DNA of 63,904 nucleotides. Origin: an uncultured Lachnospiraceae bacterium. GTDB taxonomy: Bacteria; Bacillota; Clostridia; Lachnospirales; Lachnospiraceae. Positions 25,436-34,628 of this stretch are shown here, one piece after another. A program made the position numbers and the translations under genes. Every line of letters starts with the position of its first letter. The first letter of the stretch is position 1. The stretch covers positions 1-63,904 of the forward strand of contig CAUAFT010000015.1 of the NCBI GenBank assembly GCA_958428365.1, given 5' to 3'. The notes under the pieces are model-generated. The model was not told where the DNA came from, searched no databases, and saw only the letters and a list, made by a program, of their open reading frames with translations.

Positions 25436-26002
25436 ATGATAAATCAGAGAAAAAATGCAATAGATACACTGTTAGCAGAAAGTTTTAAGGAGCTTGCCCT
25501 GAAGCATCCCATCGAAAAGATCACGATCAAAGAGATCACTGATAAGGCGGGAGTGATCCGTCCCACCTTTTACAATCATTTTCAGGACAAATACGAATTG
25601 CTGGAATGGATCGTTATGACGCAGATCATTGAACCCATCGCTCCTCTGATGCAGAATGGGATGGTGCATGAAGCGCTGGTGGTGATGTTTTCCAGTGTGG
25701 AAAAGGAGAAGGAATTTTATATGAAAGCCTGCCGTCTGGAGGGGCAAAATTCCTTTGAGAGCATTGTGAGATCCTGTATTGAGAAGATCATTCTGGAAGT
25801 CATTCAGGAAAGGGTGACGGGAAAGAAACCGATTCATGCATGGCTGACGCCGGAATATCTGGCAGAATATTACAGTCAGTCCCTGTGTTTTGTGGTGATA
25901 AACTGGATCAAGGGCAATATGAGCATCCCGGCGAGAGAGGTGGCGGATATCTACCAATATGTCATCAAACGTTCTCTGGAAGATGTTTTGAATGAAATGT
26001 AG
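25436..26002 (+). CDS. TetR-family transcriptional regulator
   Basis: A 188-residue protein with the N-terminal TetR helix-turn-helix: I-T-I-K-E-I-T-D-K-A-G-V, then R-P-T-F-Y-N-H-F-Q-D-K-Y-E-L. The remaining helical domain resembles the DhaS-type TetR C-terminal domain. It lies just upstream of an MMPL/RND exporter and an exported partner protein, with palindromic sequence (26012-26046) between them, so it most likely represses these genes and perhaps itself. Start ATG with a GGTAGAGG site; 13 bases after the HD-GYP stop. Confidence 0.88.
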   Translation: MINQRKNAIDTLLAESFKELALKHPIEKITIKEITDKAGVIRPTFYNHFQDKYELLEWIVMTQIIEPIAPLMQNGMVHEALVVMFSSVEKEKEFYMKACRLEGQNSFESIVRSCIEKIILEVIQERVTGKKPIHAWLTPEYLAEYYSQSLCFVVINWIKGNMSIPAREVADIYQYVIKRSLEDVLNEM

Positions 26003-26011
26003 CAGGAAAAA

Positions 26012-26066
26012 ATACATTTTTCTTGAAATGTATATTGACATATACAAAAGTCCTGAAATGTATAAT
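26012..26066 (+). promoter_or_regulatory. Nested palindromes and promoter-like boxes before the RND exporter
   Basis: ATACATTT (26012-26019) and AAATGTAT (26026-26033) form one inverted repeat; TGTATAT (26029-26035) and ATATACA (26040-26046) form a second. TTGACA (26035-26040) lies in the middle and TATAAT is at 26061-26066; the 20-base spacing is longer than ideal. TGAAATGTATA also occurs twice (26024-26034 and 26054-26064). Probable TetR operator. Confidence 0.6.
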
Positions 26067-26084
26067 TCGACGAGACAGCAAAAA

Positions 26085-26119
26085 AAGATTGAATATTTAT
26101 TTATTCGATCTTTTTTTTT
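26085..26119 (+). terminator. Intrinsic terminator between TetR gene and RND exporter
   Basis: An 11-bp stem (26085-26095 with 26102-26112; one G-U pair) followed by seven or more T residues. It lies after the promoter-like boxes and before the exporter start at 26167, so it could act as an attenuator rather than only ending the TetR transcript. Confidence 0.8.
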
Positions 26120-26166
26120 ATACTCATATTCGAGAATTAAAGATTAAAGAAAAGAGATGAAGACAA

Positions 26167-28251
26167 ATGATTAATTTTGGAAAAGGAGTCGTTAAGCTGC
26201 GGGTTCCGATCTTTATAGTGAGCCTGATCTTATTGATTCCAGCCGCATTAGGATATTTTCACACCAGAGTAAATTATGATATCCTAACTTACTTGCCGGG
26301 AGATATCGACACCATGAAGGGACAGGATATTCTTCTGGATGAATTTGGCACAGGAGCGTTCTCCATGTGCGTGGTCGAGGGAATGGACGACCAGGATATA
26401 GCAAAGATGTGTGAGGACATGGAAAAAGTAGACCATGTAAAGAATGTCCTTACCTATGATTCTATTGCAGACTTATCCATCCCGACAGAGATGCTGCCGG
26501 AGGATCTGAAAGATGTATTTATCAATGAAGAAAAAGACGCTAATCTGATGGCGATCTTCTTCGATTCTTCCATGTCATCCGATGAGACTATGGGTGCCAT
26601 CGAAGAATTGAGAGATGTAGCGGACAAGCAGTGTTACATAAGCGGTATGTCGGCAGTCGTAACAGATACCAAGAACCTTTCTGATAAGGAGGTTCCAATC
26701 TATGTGCTGATCGCCGTAATCCTTGCCGTGATCGTGTTGTCCCTGACGATGGACTCCGCCATTATTCCGCTGTTCTTCTTATTGAGTATCGGAATGGCGA
26801 TCGTATATAACCTGGGTTCCAACGTATTCTTCGGAGAGATCTCCTATGTGACCCAGGCATTGGCAGCGGTGCTGCAGCTGGGAGTTACCATGGACTATTC
26901 CATTTTCCTGTGGCACAGCTATGAGGAGAATCAGGAGCGGTATCCGGGAGATAAGAAGCGTGCCATGGCGCATGCCATCTCCAACACGATTACTTCTGTT
27001 GTGGCAAGTTCCATTACAACCGTAGCTGGATTCATTGCTCTTTGCTTTATGAGCTTCACCCTGGGACTTGACTTAGGTGTGACCATGGCAAAGGGAGTTG
27101 TGTTAGGAGTGATCTGCTGCGTAACGGTACTGCCTTCCATGATCCTGATCTTTGACAAGATCATTGAAAAGACCAGACATAAAGCAATCATTCCTGATCT
27201 GGGATTCATTGCAAACTGGATCACAAAGCATTATAAAATATTCATCATCGTGTTCCTCGTTGTCTTAATCCCAGCATTCTGGGGATACAAGAACTATGAC
27301 GTTTACTATGATCTGGCGGGAACCATGCCGGAGGATCTGCCAAGCAGCCAGGCAAAGGTGAAGGTGGACGAAGCCTTTGAGATGAACTCCACTCATATCG
27401 TAATGATCGATTCTAAGCTGGAATCCCGTGACAGCGCGGAGCTTCTGGATAAATTAAATGATGTGGACGGTGTAAAAGCTGCCCTGGGTATCGACAGTAT
27501 CGTGGGAGCAACGGTGCCAAAAGACATTATTCCTGATTCCGTAAAAGAAGTGGTTATGGATGAGAATTATCAGTTGATCCTGATCAGTTCCTCCTATGAG
27601 ATCGCTTCCGATGAGGTAAACGCACAGTGCGATGAGATCGAAAAGATCATTAAGAGTTATGATGAAGATGCAATGCTGATTGGAGAGGCTCCTTGTACGA
27701 AGGATCTGATCACGATCACAGACCATGATTTCAGTGTTGTAAACTCACTTTCCATCGTGGCGATCTTTATCATTATTGCACTGACCTTTAAATCCATATC
27801 CTTGCCGATCATCCTGGTAAGCGCCATCGAGTTTGCGATTTTTATCAACCTCGGTATTCCGGCTTATACAGGATCACAGCTTCCGTTCATTGCCGGAGTC
27901 GTTATCGGAACGATTCAGTTGGGAGCCACCGTGGATTATGCGATCCTGATGACTACCAAATACCGTAAGGCGCGGTATAACGGAGCAGAGAAGAAGGAAG
28001 CCATTACTTCGGCGCTGGGATCATCCATGCAGTCCATCATCGTAAGTGCGCTGAGTTTCTTCGCAGCAACCTTTGGAGTAGGTCTGTATTCCAATATCGA
28101 TATGATCGGTTCTCTGTGTTTCTTAATGGCGAGGGGCGCGATCATCAGTATGTTTGTCGTAATCTTCATACTGCCGGCGCTGTTTATGATCTTTGATAAA
28201 GTGATCTGCAAGACAAGCGCAGGATTTGTACCAAAAAAGACAGAAGAGTAA
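26167..28251 (+). CDS. MMPL/RND-family transporter
   Basis: A 694-residue membrane protein in two similar halves, each with one membrane helix, a large outer loop and about five further helices (helices near residues 12-32, 170-330, 350-372, 515-680). The first half contains L-G-V-T-M-D-Y-S-I-F-L-W-H and the second L-G-A-T-V-D-Y-A-I-L-M-T, the paired MMPL motifs with the membrane Asp used for proton relay. Bacterial members export lipids or drugs. It is in an operon with a large exported protein (17 bases downstream) and under a likely TetR operator. Substrate unknown. Confidence 0.9.
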   Translation: MINFGKGVVKLRVPIFIVSLILLIPAALGYFHTRVNYDILTYLPGDIDTMKGQDILLDEFGTGAFSMCVVEGMDDQDIAKMCEDMEKVDHVKNVLTYDSIADLSIPTEMLPEDLKDVFINEEKDANLMAIFFDSSMSSDETMGAIEELRDVADKQCYISGMSAVVTDTKNLSDKEVPIYVLIAVILAVIVLSLTMDSAIIPLFFLLSIGMAIVYNLGSNVFFGEISYVTQALAAVLQLGVTMDYSIFLWHSYEENQERYPGDKKRAMAHAISNTITSVVASSITTVAGFIALCFMSFTLGLDLGVTMAKGVVLGVICCVTVLPSMILIFDKIIEKTRHKAIIPDLGFIANWITKHYKIFIIVFLVVLIPAFWGYKNYDVYYDLAGTMPEDLPSSQAKVKVDEAFEMNSTHIVMIDSKLESRDSAELLDKLNDVDGVKAALGIDSIVGATVPKDIIPDSVKEVVMDENYQLILISSSYEIASDEVNAQCDEIEKIIKSYDEDAMLIGEAPCTKDLITITDHDFSVVNSLSIVAIFIIIALTFKSISLPIILVSAIEFAIFINLGIPAYTGSQLPFIAGVVIGTIQLGATVDYAILMTTKYRKARYNGAEKKEAITSALGSSMQSIIVSALSFFAATFGVGLYSNIDMIGSLCFLMARGAIISMFVVIFILPALFMIFDKVICKTSAGFVPKKTEE

Positions 28252-28267
28252 GAAGGAGGAAATTAAG

Positions 28268-30622
28268 ATGAAGTTACCTGAATTAAAGAGAAGATTCAAA
28301 AATAAATATGTGATCCGCATTGCGGCAGGCGTTCTGACTGTGGCAGTGGCAGGCGGCAGCTTTGGCGTCTACACTGTACAGGCTGAGAAAAATGCCAAGG
28401 AAAATACCCAGACCACTCAGGAAGCAGAGGATGAGAAGGAAGATGAGGAAGCGTTGGAAGAAGTCCTCACTTCCAAGGTAAGCAACTCCGAGGAGGAGGT
28501 TGGAAAAGAGGAGACCGTCTATGTGGTAGCCGACAACACCGGAAAAGCAGATAATGTCATTGTCAGCGACTGGTTGAAGAACCCGGATGGAGAGGATACG
28601 ATTGAGGACGCTTCTGATCTGAAAGACATCAAGAATGTGAAGGGCAAGGAAGAGTTCGAGGAAAAGGACGGAAAGATCACCTGGCAGGCAAAGGGAAATG
28701 ATATCTACTATCAGGGAACTACGGACAAAGAACTTCCGGTGGAGCAGACCATCACCTACTATCTGGATGGCGAGAAGATGGATCCGGAAGATATCGCAGG
28801 CAAGAGCGGAAAGGTAACGATCCGTTTCGATTATAAGAACAATGAAAAGAAGACGGTTACCGTAGATGGCAAGAAACATACTGTCTATGTTCCATTTACG
28901 ATCTTAACGGGAATGGTTCTGGATGACAGCTACACCAATGTGGAAGTAACAAACGGAAAAGTTATCTCCGACGGCGACAAGCAGATGGTAGCCGGAGTGG
29001 CAATGCCGGGCTTAAAGAGCAGTCTTCAGGTGAAGAGTTCTGATTTTTCCGAGGATATTGATATTCCGGAATATATAGAAGTGACGGCAGATGTTGAGAA
29101 CTTCAAGCTGGATATGACCATGAGTGTAATGCTCAGCGGTATCACCACCGGAGATGATGTGGAAGATCTGGTAGACTTAAGTGATCTGGACGATGCCATT
29201 GATACCTTATCGGATTCCTCCAGCCAGCTGGTAGATGGAACAAAGCAGTTGAGAGATGGTCTCACATTGCTTAAAAACAGCGCTCCGGCTCTGGCAAGTG
29301 GAGCAAACGCATTGAATGAAAGCACCGGAACCCTGAATGCAGGTATCGCACAGTTGGATGCAACCTTAAATGCGCCGATGACGGATGAGGCGAAAGCAGC
29401 GGCAGCAGAGCAGGCAGCGGCAACGGTAAATGCCCAGGCAGAATCTATTCAGAAACAGGCAGCAGAGACAGTAAATGCCCAGGCAGAATCTATCCAGAAG
29501 CAGGCAGCAGAGACGGTAAACGCCCAGGCAGATGCCATCAAGAAACAGGCGGCAGATACCGTAAGCGCTCAGGCAGACGCAATCGCGCAGCAGGCAGCAG
29601 AAACTGTGGAAGCACAGTTTGCAGATGATACAAACCCACAAAGTACAAAGAATCTCTCAGCATATGCAGCTCAGACATTTTATGATAAGTTAACCAGCGC
29701 AGATAGTGTTGCAACTGTAAAATCTGGATTAGCTGACAATGGTACATTGGTTGATTCTGTTAAAACAAGTCTGCGCGAGCAGGTTGCAGCAGTAATTGGA
29801 GACGCAACAATTAGTACGATGGAAACAACATATAATATGGATAGAAGTACAGCAGTGGCGACTGCATACAATCAGAATGCACAATTACAGGCAGGGGTTG
29901 CGCAGGCTCTTGGATTACCACAGACAATCTCAGATTATGCTACATTAGAAGGGGCAGTTGTTGATAGTAAATTAAGTGAAATGGCAACAAGCGTTTTGAC
30001 TGGAATTGCAAGTAATGCTAAAACAGATGTAGGAGCTTCTGTAGCACAAGCAGCTAAAGAAGGAGCAGTACAGGCAGCACAGCAGGCAGCCGTAGTAGGA
30101 GCAACAGAAGCGGCTCAGACTGCAGCCGTATCAGGGGCACAGCAGGGAGCATCCCAGGGAGCCGTAGCAGGAGCAACGGAAGCAGCGCAGACAGCAGCGT
30201 TAACCGGAGCAGTTCAGGGAGCATCCCAGGGAGCCGTAGCGGGCGCCGAGGCAGCCAAAGCAGAGGTTGCAGCAGGAATTGAGACAGCTCAGGCAGGCGG
30301 TTACAGCCTTGTAAGCGGAATGGAAGCGTTGAAGAACGGTACACAGGCATTGGCTGATCAGGTTCCTACACTGGTTTCCGGTGTAAACCAGCTTGCAGAG
30401 GGTTCTGTAACTCTGAACGAGGGAATGATCAAGTTCGACGAAGAAGGTATTCAGAAGTTAGCAGATACCTATAATGGAGATGTGAAGGGATTAATGGAGA
30501 AGGTTGCGGCAGTAATGCAGGCAGGCTCCGATTATCAGAGCTTTTCTGATAAGAATGAGGATACCTTAGGTGAAGTAAAATTCATCATCCGTACAGAAGG
30601 TGTGGAAGAAAAGGAAGACTAA
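28268..30622 (+). CDS. Large exported repeat protein, partner of the MMPL transporter
   Basis: A 784-residue protein from the ATG at 28268 (AGGAGG upstream). It has a basic start, a membrane/signal segment at about residues 17-38, an acidic stretch, a beta-rich part, then D-T-L-S-D-S-S-S-Q-L-V-D-G-T-K-Q-L-R-D-G, a pattern of YhgE/Pip-like exported proteins that accompany RND pumps. The middle has near-exact 14-residue repeats built on Q-A-A-E-T-V-N-A-Q-A-E-S-I-Q-K (about 375-455), and a second set, G-A-T-E-A-A-Q-T-A-A, near 615-665. Codon use between about 29620 and 30060 is more AT-rich than either side. No C-terminal anchor is seen. Function unknown. Confidence 0.75.
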   Translation: MKLPELKRRFKNKYVIRIAAGVLTVAVAGGSFGVYTVQAEKNAKENTQTTQEAEDEKEDEEALEEVLTSKVSNSEEEVGKEETVYVVADNTGKADNVIVSDWLKNPDGEDTIEDASDLKDIKNVKGKEEFEEKDGKITWQAKGNDIYYQGTTDKELPVEQTITYYLDGEKMDPEDIAGKSGKVTIRFDYKNNEKKTVTVDGKKHTVYVPFTILTGMVLDDSYTNVEVTNGKVISDGDKQMVAGVAMPGLKSSLQVKSSDFSEDIDIPEYIEVTADVENFKLDMTMSVMLSGITTGDDVEDLVDLSDLDDAIDTLSDSSSQLVDGTKQLRDGLTLLKNSAPALASGANALNESTGTLNAGIAQLDATLNAPMTDEAKAAAAEQAAATVNAQAESIQKQAAETVNAQAESIQKQAAETVNAQADAIKKQAADTVSAQADAIAQQAAETVEAQFADDTNPQSTKNLSAYAAQTFYDKLTSADSVATVKSGLADNGTLVDSVKTSLREQVAAVIGDATISTMETTYNMDRSTAVATAYNQNAQLQAGVAQALGLPQTISDYATLEGAVVDSKLSEMATSVLTGIASNAKTDVGASVAQAAKEGAVQAAQQAAVVGATEAAQTAAVSGAQQGASQGAVAGATEAAQTAALTGAVQGASQGAVAGAEAAKAEVAAGIETAQAGGYSLVSGMEALKNGTQALADQVPTLVSGVNQLAEGSVTLNEGMIKFDEEGIQKLADTYNGDVKGLMEKVAAVMQAGSDYQSFSDKNEDTLGEVKFIIRTEGVEEKED

Positions 30623-30655
30623 TATTATAAAATAAAAAGGAAAGGAGAGGGAAAA

Positions 30656-31240
30656 ATGAGCTTGATAGAAATTGTGCTGATTACCATCGGCGTATCTCTG
30701 GATACTTTTGCCGCGGTGGAATGCCGGGGCGCAGTGGTTGCCAGGCTGGAGAAAAAGCAGTTAGCGCTGGCGGTAACATTAACTGCCATATGGCAGACGA
30801 TCGCACTTCTTATCGGTGATTTTTTGGTAACTCTCCTGAACCGGTACGATGTGAAGCTCAGCGATGAAGCCTTTATCGGAAGGATCCTGGCGATTTTGAT
30901 CCTCTTTGGAATGGGGCTGCGCATGTTTGTCAAGGCGTGGAGAAATGAGGGGATCGTGGAAAAGCGGGAAGATAGACTGAATCTGAAAAAGACTTTCCTG
31001 CCCATCGCCAGGGGAACCATCTTTACCATCCTGACCGGGATCGTATTCGGATTCCTGGAGGCGGATCTGCGGGCGGTATTGGCAATGATCATCTGTGTTA
31101 CGATCGCAATCGTTATCATAGGATTGTATACGGGATATCGATTTGGGTTTGAACAGAAATCAAAGGCTTATATCATCGGAGGCGCGTTGCTGATTGCGGC
31201 TGGAATAGACGTGATTGTTCGGTTCATTGTATTGAGATAA
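30656..31240 (+). CDS. MntP-like small membrane protein
   Basis: A 194-residue protein with six predicted membrane helices, the length and topology of MntP Mn2+ efflux pumps. The first motif (V-S-L-D-T-F-A-A-V) matches the conserved S-x-D-x-F-A of that family, but in the second half the expected S-x-D-A-x-A-V-G is replaced by T-G-I-V-F-G-F-L-E-A-D. It may therefore be a divergent family member with another role. GGAGAGG precedes the ATG. It follows the exported protein by 33 bases and ends in a strong terminator, so it probably belongs to the TetR-controlled operon. Confidence 0.65.
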   Translation: MSLIEIVLITIGVSLDTFAAVECRGAVVARLEKKQLALAVTLTAIWQTIALLIGDFLVTLLNRYDVKLSDEAFIGRILAILILFGMGLRMFVKAWRNEGIVEKREDRLNLKKTFLPIARGTIFTILTGIVFGFLEADLRAVLAMIICVTIAIVIIGLYTGYRFGFEQKSKAYIIGGALLIAAGIDVIVRFIVLR

Positions 31241-31248
31241 GTGTAGAG

Positions 31249-31291
31249 AAAGGCACAGCGGTATGAATTGTCATACCGCTGTGCCTTTTTC
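31249..31291 (+). terminator. Rho-independent terminator after MntP-like gene
   Basis: An 18-bp perfect stem (31249-31266 with 31271-31288), ATTG loop, and TTTTT. Confidence 0.92.
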
Positions 31292-31320
31292 ATGGGGTTA
31301 CAGTAAAAGATTTGATTACC

Positions 31321-32712
31321 TCACAAAAAATCCATCCACCTCACATAATTCTCCCGATAAACCTCCGAAGAGGAAAGCTCCACGATCTGGGTACACTCCC
31401 GCAAACCGTCAAAATAACTTCCTGACGGCTCCAACAGATACCGGACAGCCCCAGCAAGAGAAGTATTCCCCATAGGACGGATCCTGCCAAGAAAGGCTTC
31501 CGGGAACATACCGATGGCAACTGCCTGATCCACATTCGTATGGGCGCCGAAGCCGCCGCAGAGATATACGGTGGAGATCTCCCCGGCATTCATTCCGGCA
31601 GTATTGAGCAGAGTCTCGATTCCCGCCCGCACCGAGCCCTTGGCGAGCTGGATGGAGCGGATATCCTCCTGGGAAAAAAGGTGTTCCTGATAGCGGTAAC
31701 CTCCGTAGAAAAAAATCCCCTGTAAGAGTCCTGTCTCATCCAGCGCCTTTTTACGGCGCATTTCATAGATCGCCGCAAGGACCTCGCTTCCGGGAATACG
31801 GCTTCCCTCAAAGGCAGGTCCGGCGGCAACGGAGGTCCCCCACAGTTCGCTGTATTTTCCCAGAACCATCTCTCCGTTGGTTCCCATATCCACAAAGAGA
31901 AAAGAAGAATCATCCTTTGGAAGCTCCAGGGAATACAGCCCGGAGGTAATATCCCCTCCAAGAAAAGCGCTCAATCCCGGCAGGATCGTAACTGCTGCTG
32001 AGCTTGAAAAATCATCCCCGAACACTTCCTTTGCGTTCAGGACAGGATAGGTCAGCATTGCCGGACGAAACGGGAATATTCCAAGTGTTTCGCAGGAAAG
32101 TCCCAGCAGGAGATGGCACATGGTGGTGTTGGCGGCGATACAGATGGAGGAGAGGCAGGAAGGCGCTTGATCGTTTTTTTTGAGAAAAGCGGTAATCTCC
32201 ATCCCAAGGCGGGAAGCAAGCCCGTCTCTCATCTCAGAAAGCTGTCCATGATTGGCAGCGTCGATCCGGCTCAATACGTCGGCGCCATAGACCGCGCCGG
32301 GATTCAAAAAGCCGTGGGAGGCGATAACAGTTCCGTCCGAAAGGCGGACCAGGGCGAGGGCGATGGTGGTGGTGCCGATATCCACAGCAACGCCCAAGGG
32401 TTCCTGAGCAGACAGGGAACCTTTGGCGGCGGACGAGCGGGAGCTGTCGTGCTCAGAAACGGGGAGAATCTCAATCTCTGCGCTTGGCGCATCCGGCAAG
32501 ATGATAACAGTCTGACAGTCCTTAGCAAGAAGCTGGCAGGCTCTTTTTTTTATTCCGTCGGCAATTACCATACAGCGATTGCATCTGCCCTTCCCCCCGC
32601 AGACAGCCGGAAAAGAAAACCCGTTTTTTTGCAGGATGCGGAGCACGGTTTCATCCTCATCATAGGGAAGAGAAAAAGTCTGGTTATTTTGTATCACGAT
32701 CAATCTGTTCAT
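31321..32712 (-). CDS. Ferredoxin-ASKHA protein (RACo/DUF4445-like reductive activator)
   Basis: A 463-residue protein. The first 70 residues form a 2Fe-2S ferredoxin domain with C-x5-C-x2-C (C-G-G-K-G-R-C-N-R-C) and a fourth Cys about 12 residues on. The rest is an ASKHA-type ATPase: phosphate loop V-D-I-G-T-T-T-I-A, a second F-V-D-M-G-T-N-G-E, and A-G-P-A-F-E-G, as in RACo proteins that reactivate corrinoid proteins with ATP. It acts in the cytoplasm. No corrinoid methyltransferase gene is adjacent, but a B12-binding radical-SAM gene is divergently transcribed 200 bases away. The start at 32712 is chosen; 32739 is an alternative, and both ribosome sites are weak. Confidence 0.85.
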   Translation of the reverse strand: MNRLIVIQNNQTFSLPYDEDETVLRILQKNGFSFPAVCGGKGRCNRCMVIADGIKKRACQLLAKDCQTVIILPDAPSAEIEILPVSEHDSSRSSAAKGSLSAQEPLGVAVDIGTTTIALALVRLSDGTVIASHGFLNPGAVYGADVLSRIDAANHGQLSEMRDGLASRLGMEITAFLKKNDQAPSCLSSICIAANTTMCHLLLGLSCETLGIFPFRPAMLTYPVLNAKEVFGDDFSSSAAVTILPGLSAFLGGDITSGLYSLELPKDDSSFLFVDMGTNGEMVLGKYSELWGTSVAAGPAFEGSRIPGSEVLAAIYEMRRKKALDETGLLQGIFFYGGYRYQEHLFSQEDIRSIQLAKGSVRAGIETLLNTAGMNAGEISTVYLCGGFGAHTNVDQAVAIGMFPEAFLGRIRPMGNTSLAGAVRYLLEPSGSYFDGLRECTQIVELSSSEVYRENYVRWMDFL

Positions 32713-32910
32713 AGATGTTATCTGCCTCTCAAAAATCATGATCAGATCCCGGAATCTTCTGGGATCTCTACGCCATGGTCTGTTTATGCTTATTATGGCA
32801 CCCGGTGCGGCTTTATGTCAAATGACATCTGGAAAAGAGCAGTTTTATGTATTATAATACGGGGTATATGAAATGGGAACAAGCCCATAGGATAAGGGAG
32901 AGCGTCCACG

Positions 32911-34626
32911 ATGAAAATATTACTGACAGCCATCAATGCAAAATATATCCATTCCAATCTCGCGGTGTACAGCCTGCGGGCATATGCGAAAAAATATGAA
33001 AAGCAGATCCAGCTTTTGGAATACACCATTAACAACCGTGTGGAAGAGATCCTGGAGGGGATCTATAAGGCGCGGGCGGATGTGATCTGTTTTTCCTGCT
33101 ACATCTGGAATTTTTCCTATGTGGAGGAGCTGGTCACAGAGCTGAAAAAGCTCTGTCCCCACACTCCGATCTGGGTGGGCGGTCCCGAGGTGTCCTATGA
33201 GGTGGAGGAGCTTTTGCGGGAACATCCGGGAATCGACGGGGTGATGATCGGAGAGGGAGAGCGGACTTTTTTAGAACTTAGCCGCTGTTATCTGGAACGG
33301 GAGAAAGAGGAGTGGGAGGAGAGCCTGCTGCAGATTCCGGGGATCGCCCTTCGCAAAGCCGACGGGGCGCTGGCTTTTACGGGAATGGCAGAGCCGGTGG
33401 ACATGAGTTCCATTCCCTTCTGCTATGAGGATATGGGCGAATTTAAAAACCGGATCATTTACTATGAGTCGTCACGGGGCTGCCCTTTTTCATGCAGTTA
33501 CTGCCTGTCCTCCGTTGATAAAAGACTGCGGTTCCGCAGCCTGGATCTGGTAAAAAGGGAGCTGGGATTCTTTATTGAACAGGAGGTTCCCCAGGTAAAG
33601 TTCGTAGACCGGACGTTCAACTGTAATCATGAACACGCCATGGAGATCTGGCGTTTTATCAGGGAAAAGGATCGGGGAATCACCAATTTTCACTTTGAGG
33701 TGGCGGCGGATCTGCTGACGGAGGAGGAGCTGGACTTTATCGGGACTATGCGTCCGGGACTGATCCAGTTGGAGATCGGCGTACAGTCCACCAACGGCGA
33801 TACCATCCGGGAAATTCACAGAACCATGGATCTGGAAAAATTAAAGAAGATCGTAAGACGGATCGAAGCTCCGGGGAACGTCCATCAGCATCTGGATCTG
33901 ATCGCAGGACTTCCAAATGAAGACTATGAGACCTTCGGCAGGTCTTTTGATGAGATCTATGCTTTAAAGCCCCAGCAGCTTCAACTGGGCTTTTTAAAGG
34001 TACTGAAAGGCTCCTATCTGTTTGAACATGCGAAAGAGTATGGGATGATCTACCGGTCCAGACCGCCCTATGAGATCATGGCGACAAACTGGCTTAGCTT
34101 TGACGAGGTTCTGAAGATCAAGCAGGTGGAGGAAATGCTGGAGGTCTATTACAACAGCGGGCAGTTCGAGGTCACCATGAAGGTGATGGAGCCCTATTTT
34201 ACCAGTAGCTTTCAGATGTTTCAGAGAATGGGAGAGTTCTATGAAGAACGGGGGTATTTTCAGTTGAAGCACACCCGGATCCGCCGCTGTGAGATCTTGC
34301 TGGAATTTATGGAAAAGATAGAGGGAGCGGATCTGGAAATGTTCAGACAGGCGTTGACCTTTGACCTCTATTACAGAGAAAATATGAAGAGCCGTCCGGG
34401 ATTCGCCACGGCGCTGGAGCCATATAAAAATCTGAGCAAAAAGGTCTGCAAAAAAGGAAAGCTCTCCCATCTGGAGCCCTTTACCTATCGGTTTCCGGGA
34501 GCCGGGGAGCGCACGGTTCACGAGGTTCCAAAACCCTGTGAACGGTATTTTGTCCTGTTTGACTATGAGAAGCGGGACGTGCTGACCCATCAGGCGGCGG
34601 TGCGGATCTGTACGGAGGAAGAGTGA
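32911..34626 (+). CDS. B12-binding-domain radical SAM protein (DUF4080 type)
   Basis: A 571-residue protein. An N-terminal cobalamin-binding-like domain (about 1-130, with W-V-G-G-P-E-V-S and I-G-E-G-E) precedes a radical-SAM barrel with the cluster motif C-P-F-S-C-S-Y-C (about residue 195). The C-terminal 200 residues match the pattern of the DUF4080 family found with such enzymes. The cluster splits S-adenosylmethionine to a radical; the substrate is unknown. Its start has only a weak GGGAG site. The next gene, nth, begins just after its stop, so the two are co-transcribed. Confidence 0.88.
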   Translation: MKILLTAINAKYIHSNLAVYSLRAYAKKYEKQIQLLEYTINNRVEEILEGIYKARADVICFSCYIWNFSYVEELVTELKKLCPHTPIWVGGPEVSYEVEELLREHPGIDGVMIGEGERTFLELSRCYLEREKEEWEESLLQIPGIALRKADGALAFTGMAEPVDMSSIPFCYEDMGEFKNRIIYYESSRGCPFSCSYCLSSVDKRLRFRSLDLVKRELGFFIEQEVPQVKFVDRTFNCNHEHAMEIWRFIREKDRGITNFHFEVAADLLTEEELDFIGTMRPGLIQLEIGVQSTNGDTIREIHRTMDLEKLKKIVRRIEAPGNVHQHLDLIAGLPNEDYETFGRSFDEIYALKPQQLQLGFLKVLKGSYLFEHAKEYGMIYRSRPPYEIMATNWLSFDEVLKIKQVEEMLEVYYNSGQFEVTMKVMEPYFTSSFQMFQRMGEFYEERGYFQLKHTRIRRCEILLEFMEKIEGADLEMFRQALTFDLYYRENMKSRPGFATALEPYKNLSKKVCKKGKLSHLEPFTYRFPGAGERTVHEVPKPCERYFVLFDYEKRDVLTHQAAVRICTEEE

Positions 34627-34628
34627 AA

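Noticed and set aside
29390..29600. Repeats inside the exported protein considered as a CRISPR array.
   Set aside because: They are in-frame 42-bp coding repeats without spacers.
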